The notes under the pieces are model-generated. The model had not been told where the DNA came from. It searched no databases and worked only from the letters and a program-made list of their open reading frames with translations. Position numbers and translations under genes: made by a program. This document shows, piece by piece, positions 61,783 to 64,000 of a stretch of DNA of 64,000 nt; position 1 is the stretch's first letter; each line of letters starts with the position of its first letter. The stretch is from Euzebyella marina (GTDB lineage: Bacteria > Bacteroidota > Bacteroidia > Flavobacteriales > Flavobacteriaceae), in assembly GCF_014855515.1 (NCBI RefSeq), contig NZ_JACYFK010000002.1:496001-560000 (forward strand), in the 5' to 3' direction.

Positions 61783-64000
61783 ATGAATTTTAATAATTAT
61801 ACAATTAAATCACAGGAGGCCATTCAGCAGGCGCAACAGATTGCGCAGTCACTGGGCCACCAACAAATAGAGAACGAACACCTGTTCAAAGCCATTTGGG
61901 AAGTAGATGAAAATGTATTGCCCTTTATATTAAAAAAACTCAACATGAATGTTTCTATAGTGAAGCAGATTCTTGACAAAGAGCTTGAGAGTTTTCCCAA
62001 AGTATCAGGTGGTGATATTATGCTTTCCAGAGAAGCAGGCAGAACAGTTACAGAGGCCAGCGTAATTGCTAAAAAAATGGACGACGAATATGTATCCATA
62101 GAGCATCTTATTTTGGCCATATTCGGGTCTAAAAGTAAAATTTCTCAGATATTAAAAGACCAAGGTGCCAATGAGAAACATTTAAAAGCTGCAATTCAAG
62201 AATTAAGAGGTGGTGGCAAAGTAACTTCTGCTAGCGCTGAAGACACTTATAATTCTTTAGACAAGTATGCGAAAAACTTGAACGAACTGGCCGATAGTGG
62301 TAAGTTGGATCCTGTCATTGGTCGTGATGAAGAGATTCGAAGAATTTTACAGATTCTTTCGCGACGCACCAAGAACAACCCCATGTTAGTAGGTGAACCG
62401 GGCACGGGTAAAACTGCCATCGCCGAAGGGTTGGCCCATCGAATCATTCAGGGTGATGTACCTGAGAATTTGAAAGATAAGGTTATTTACTCCTTAGATA
62501 TGGGTGCGCTTATTGCTGGCGCTAAATATAAAGGTGAATTTGAAGAACGTTTAAAATCGGTAATTAAAGAAGTAACCTCTTCAGATGGTAACATTGTGTT
62601 GTTTATTGATGAGATACATACATTGGTGGGTGCCGGTGGTGGACAAGGTGCCATGGACGCTGCCAATATATTGAAACCTGCTTTAGCGAGGGGTGAATTG
62701 AGGGCCATTGGTGCCACTACCCTAGATGAATACCAAAAGTATTTTGAAAAAGACAAAGCGCTTGAACGAAGGTTTCAAAAAGTGACGGTCAATGAACCCG
62801 ATACAGAAAGTGCTATATCAATTCTCAGGGGGATTAAAGAAAAGTATGAAGCCCATCATAAGGTTAGAATCAAAGATGATGCGGTCATAGCTGCCGTCGA
62901 ATTGAGCCAGCGTTATATCACCAATCGTTTTTTACCTGATAAGGCTATTGACCTTATGGATGAAGCAGCATCTAAACTTCGCATGGAAATCAACTCAAAG
63001 CCCGAGGAACTTGATGTACTCGACCGTAAGATTATGCAGTTAGAAATTGAGATTGAGGCCATTAAACGTGAGAATGACAAAGCAAAACTAAGTTCTCTAA
63101 ATATTGATTTGGCCAATCTTAAGGAAGAAAGAAACGAGATTTTTGCCAAATGGGATAGCGAAAAATCAGTGGTCGACAACATTCAAAAGACCAAGCATGA
63201 TATCGAGGAATTCAAGCTGGAAGCCGAACGGGCCGAAAGAAACGGTGACTACGGTAAGGTAGCCGAATTACGGTACGGAAAGATAAAGCAGGCCCAAGAG
63301 CAACTTGAAAAGCTTCAGGCAGAACTTCAAGAACAGCAAGAAAACGAAACGCTCATTAAAGAAGAGGTTACGAATGAGGACATTGCAGAGGTGGTTGCCA
63401 AGTGGACAGGGATTCCGGTAACTAAAATGTTACAGAGCGAACGGGAAAAGCTATTGAAGCTCGAAGATGTTCTGCATAAACGCGTTGTTGGTCAAGAAGA
63501 GGCCATTCAGGCCGTGTCGGATGCCATTCGAAGAAGTCGGGCAGGTCTGCAAGACTCAAAGCGACCTATCGGTTCCTTTTTATTTCTAGGTACCACAGGG
63601 GTCGGTAAGACCGAATTGGCTAAAACGTTGGCATCATATCTATTTGATGATGAAAATGCAATGACTCGCATCGACATGAGCGAATACCAAGAACGCCATT
63701 CGGTGAGTAGATTGGTAGGTGCACCTCCAGGATATGTGGGTTATGACGAAGGTGGCCAGCTCACAGAAGCTGTTCGAAGAAGACCTTATTCCGTTGTGCT
63801 TTTAGATGAGATTGAAAAGGCCCATCCAGATACCTTCAACATTTTATTGCAAGTGTTGGACGAGGGCAGATTAACGGATAATAAGGGGCGCGTGGCAGAT
63901 TTTAAAAATTCCATTATCATCATGACCAGTAATATGGGCAGCCACATCATACAAGAGAAGTTCGAGAACAGTAACGATATTTATAGTGCTACCGAAACTG
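61783..64000 (+). CDS. clpB: ATP-dependent disaggregase ClpB (partial, C-terminus beyond the window)
   Basis: The first 739 residues of a ClpB-type Hsp100. The Clp N domain ([20 protein letters not shown]) covers 1-145; AAA-1 has Walker A GEPGTGKT at 204-211 and Walker [16 protein letters not shown]; a coiled-coil middle domain (about 400-520, rich in Lys and Glu) follows; AAA-2 has Walker A GTTGVGKT at 603-610 and [15 protein letters not shown]. The gene runs off the window edge. With DnaK it rescues aggregated proteins. The ATG follows a 153-bp divergent region with nested inverted repeats. Confidence 0.97.
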   Translation, partial: MNFNNYTIKSQEAIQQAQQIAQSLGHQQIENEHLFKAIWEVDENVLPFILKKLNMNVSIVKQILDKELESFPKVSGGDIMLSREAGRTVTEASVIAKKMDDEYVSIEHLILAIFGSKSKISQILKDQGANEKHLKAAIQELRGGGKVTSASAEDTYNSLDKYAKNLNELADSGKLDPVIGRDEEIRRILQILSRRTKNNPMLVGEPGTGKTAIAEGLAHRIIQGDVPENLKDKVIYSLDMGALIAGAKYKGEFEERLKSVIKEVTSSDGNIVLFIDEIHTLVGAGGGQGAMDAANILKPALARGELRAIGATTLDEYQKYFEKDKALERRFQKVTVNEPDTESAISILRGIKEKYEAHHKVRIKDDAVIAAVELSQRYITNRFLPDKAIDLMDEAASKLRMEINSKPEELDVLDRKIMQLEIEIEAIKRENDKAKLSSLNIDLANLKEERNEIFAKWDSEKSVVDNIQKTKHDIEEFKLEAERAERNGDYGKVAELRYGKIKQAQEQLEKLQAELQEQQENETLIKEEVTNEDIAEVVAKWTGIPVTKMLQSEREKLLKLEDVLHKRVVGQEEAIQAVSDAIRRSRAGLQDSKRPIGSFLFLGTTGVGKTELAKTLASYLFDDENAMTRIDMSEYQERHSVSRLVGAPPGYVGYDEGGQLTEAVRRRPYSVVLLDEIEKAHPDTFNILLQVLDEGRLTDNKGRVADFKNSIIIMTSNMGSHIIQEKFENSNDIYSATET

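Noticed and set aside
61824-63182. Several open frames antisense to clpB
   Set aside because: They are mirror images of conserved ClpB domains, with no start context or homology of their own.
1-64000. tRNA genes, insertion sequences, CRISPR arrays, prophage or integrase genes
   Set aside because: No cloverleaf, transposase, regularly spaced repeat or phage gene was recognised on either strand.

Overview
The window looks like the chromosome of a marine member of the Flavobacteriaceae (Bacteroidota), in the Zobellia/Maribacter/Arenibacter neighbourhood; the genus is a guess. The reasons are low G+C (about 40 % by eye), a SusC/SusD pair under FecR/ECF-sigma control, many secreted lipoproteins, -7 elements of the TAnnTTTG type with upstream TTG instead of E. 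coli boxes, a short SRP RNA, a YtxJ-type bacillithiol protein and the flavobacterial DUF4252 family. Genes are densely packed on both strands. No tRNA, rRNA, insertion sequence, prophage or CRISPR array was seen.

Left third (1-18.0 kb): a polysaccharide utilisation and sugar-acid island. The end of an L-rhamnose mutarotase gene is followed by a KdaD-like FAH-family enzyme, a fructuronate-reductase-type SDR and mannonate dehydratase (uxuA), then, convergent, KDPG aldolase (eda) and KDG kinase (kdgK). Upstream on the same minus strand lie a BASS-type sodium symporter, a secreted NTF2-like protein, a signal-peptide-bearing RraA-like protein, a Tat-exported enolase-superfamily acid-sugar dehydratase, SusD, SusC with an STN domain, and FecR. 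The ECF sigma gene is divergent from fecR, and a formylglycine sulfatase closes the locus. Together they read as capture of a sulfated, uronate-containing glycan, partial processing in the periplasm, import, and conversion through KDG and KDPG to pyruvate and glyceraldehyde-3-phosphate.

18-29.8 kb mixes housekeeping (Bax-inhibitor-1 protein, dnaK, L-serine dehydratase) with a second set of secreted carbohydrate enzymes: two Tat-signal Gfo/Idh/MocA oxidoreductases, a GH28 lipoprotein and a DUF1080 (3-keto-disaccharide hydrolase family) protein. 29.9-49 kb is mainly core metabolism: panB-lspA-rluA-type operon, leuA and leuB without leuCD, pheT, an ABC-F ATPase with an asymmetric active-site pattern, transaldolase, and the SRP RNA gene (ffs) with a near-consensus promoter.

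49-56.3 kb holds a secreted glutaminyl cyclotransferase, a thioesterase, a beta-helix lipoprotein, and a signalling block: a LytTR regulator whose receiver domain has lost its phospho-acceptor Asp, a 54-residue acidic lipoprotein with its own promoter and terminator, a TPR sensor kinase and a NarL-type response regulator. 56.4-64 kb has glyA, fahA with a palindromic promoter, a TPR-like lipoprotein, ytxJ, and clpB, which runs off the right edge.

Most notable observations: a shared GACA-N3-TGTC palindrome 70-80 bp upstream of both chaperone genes dnaK and clpB; the small acidic lipoprotein in the signalling block; and an apparently extracytoplasmic sugar-acid dehydratase plus RraA-like lyase next to a BASS transporter.
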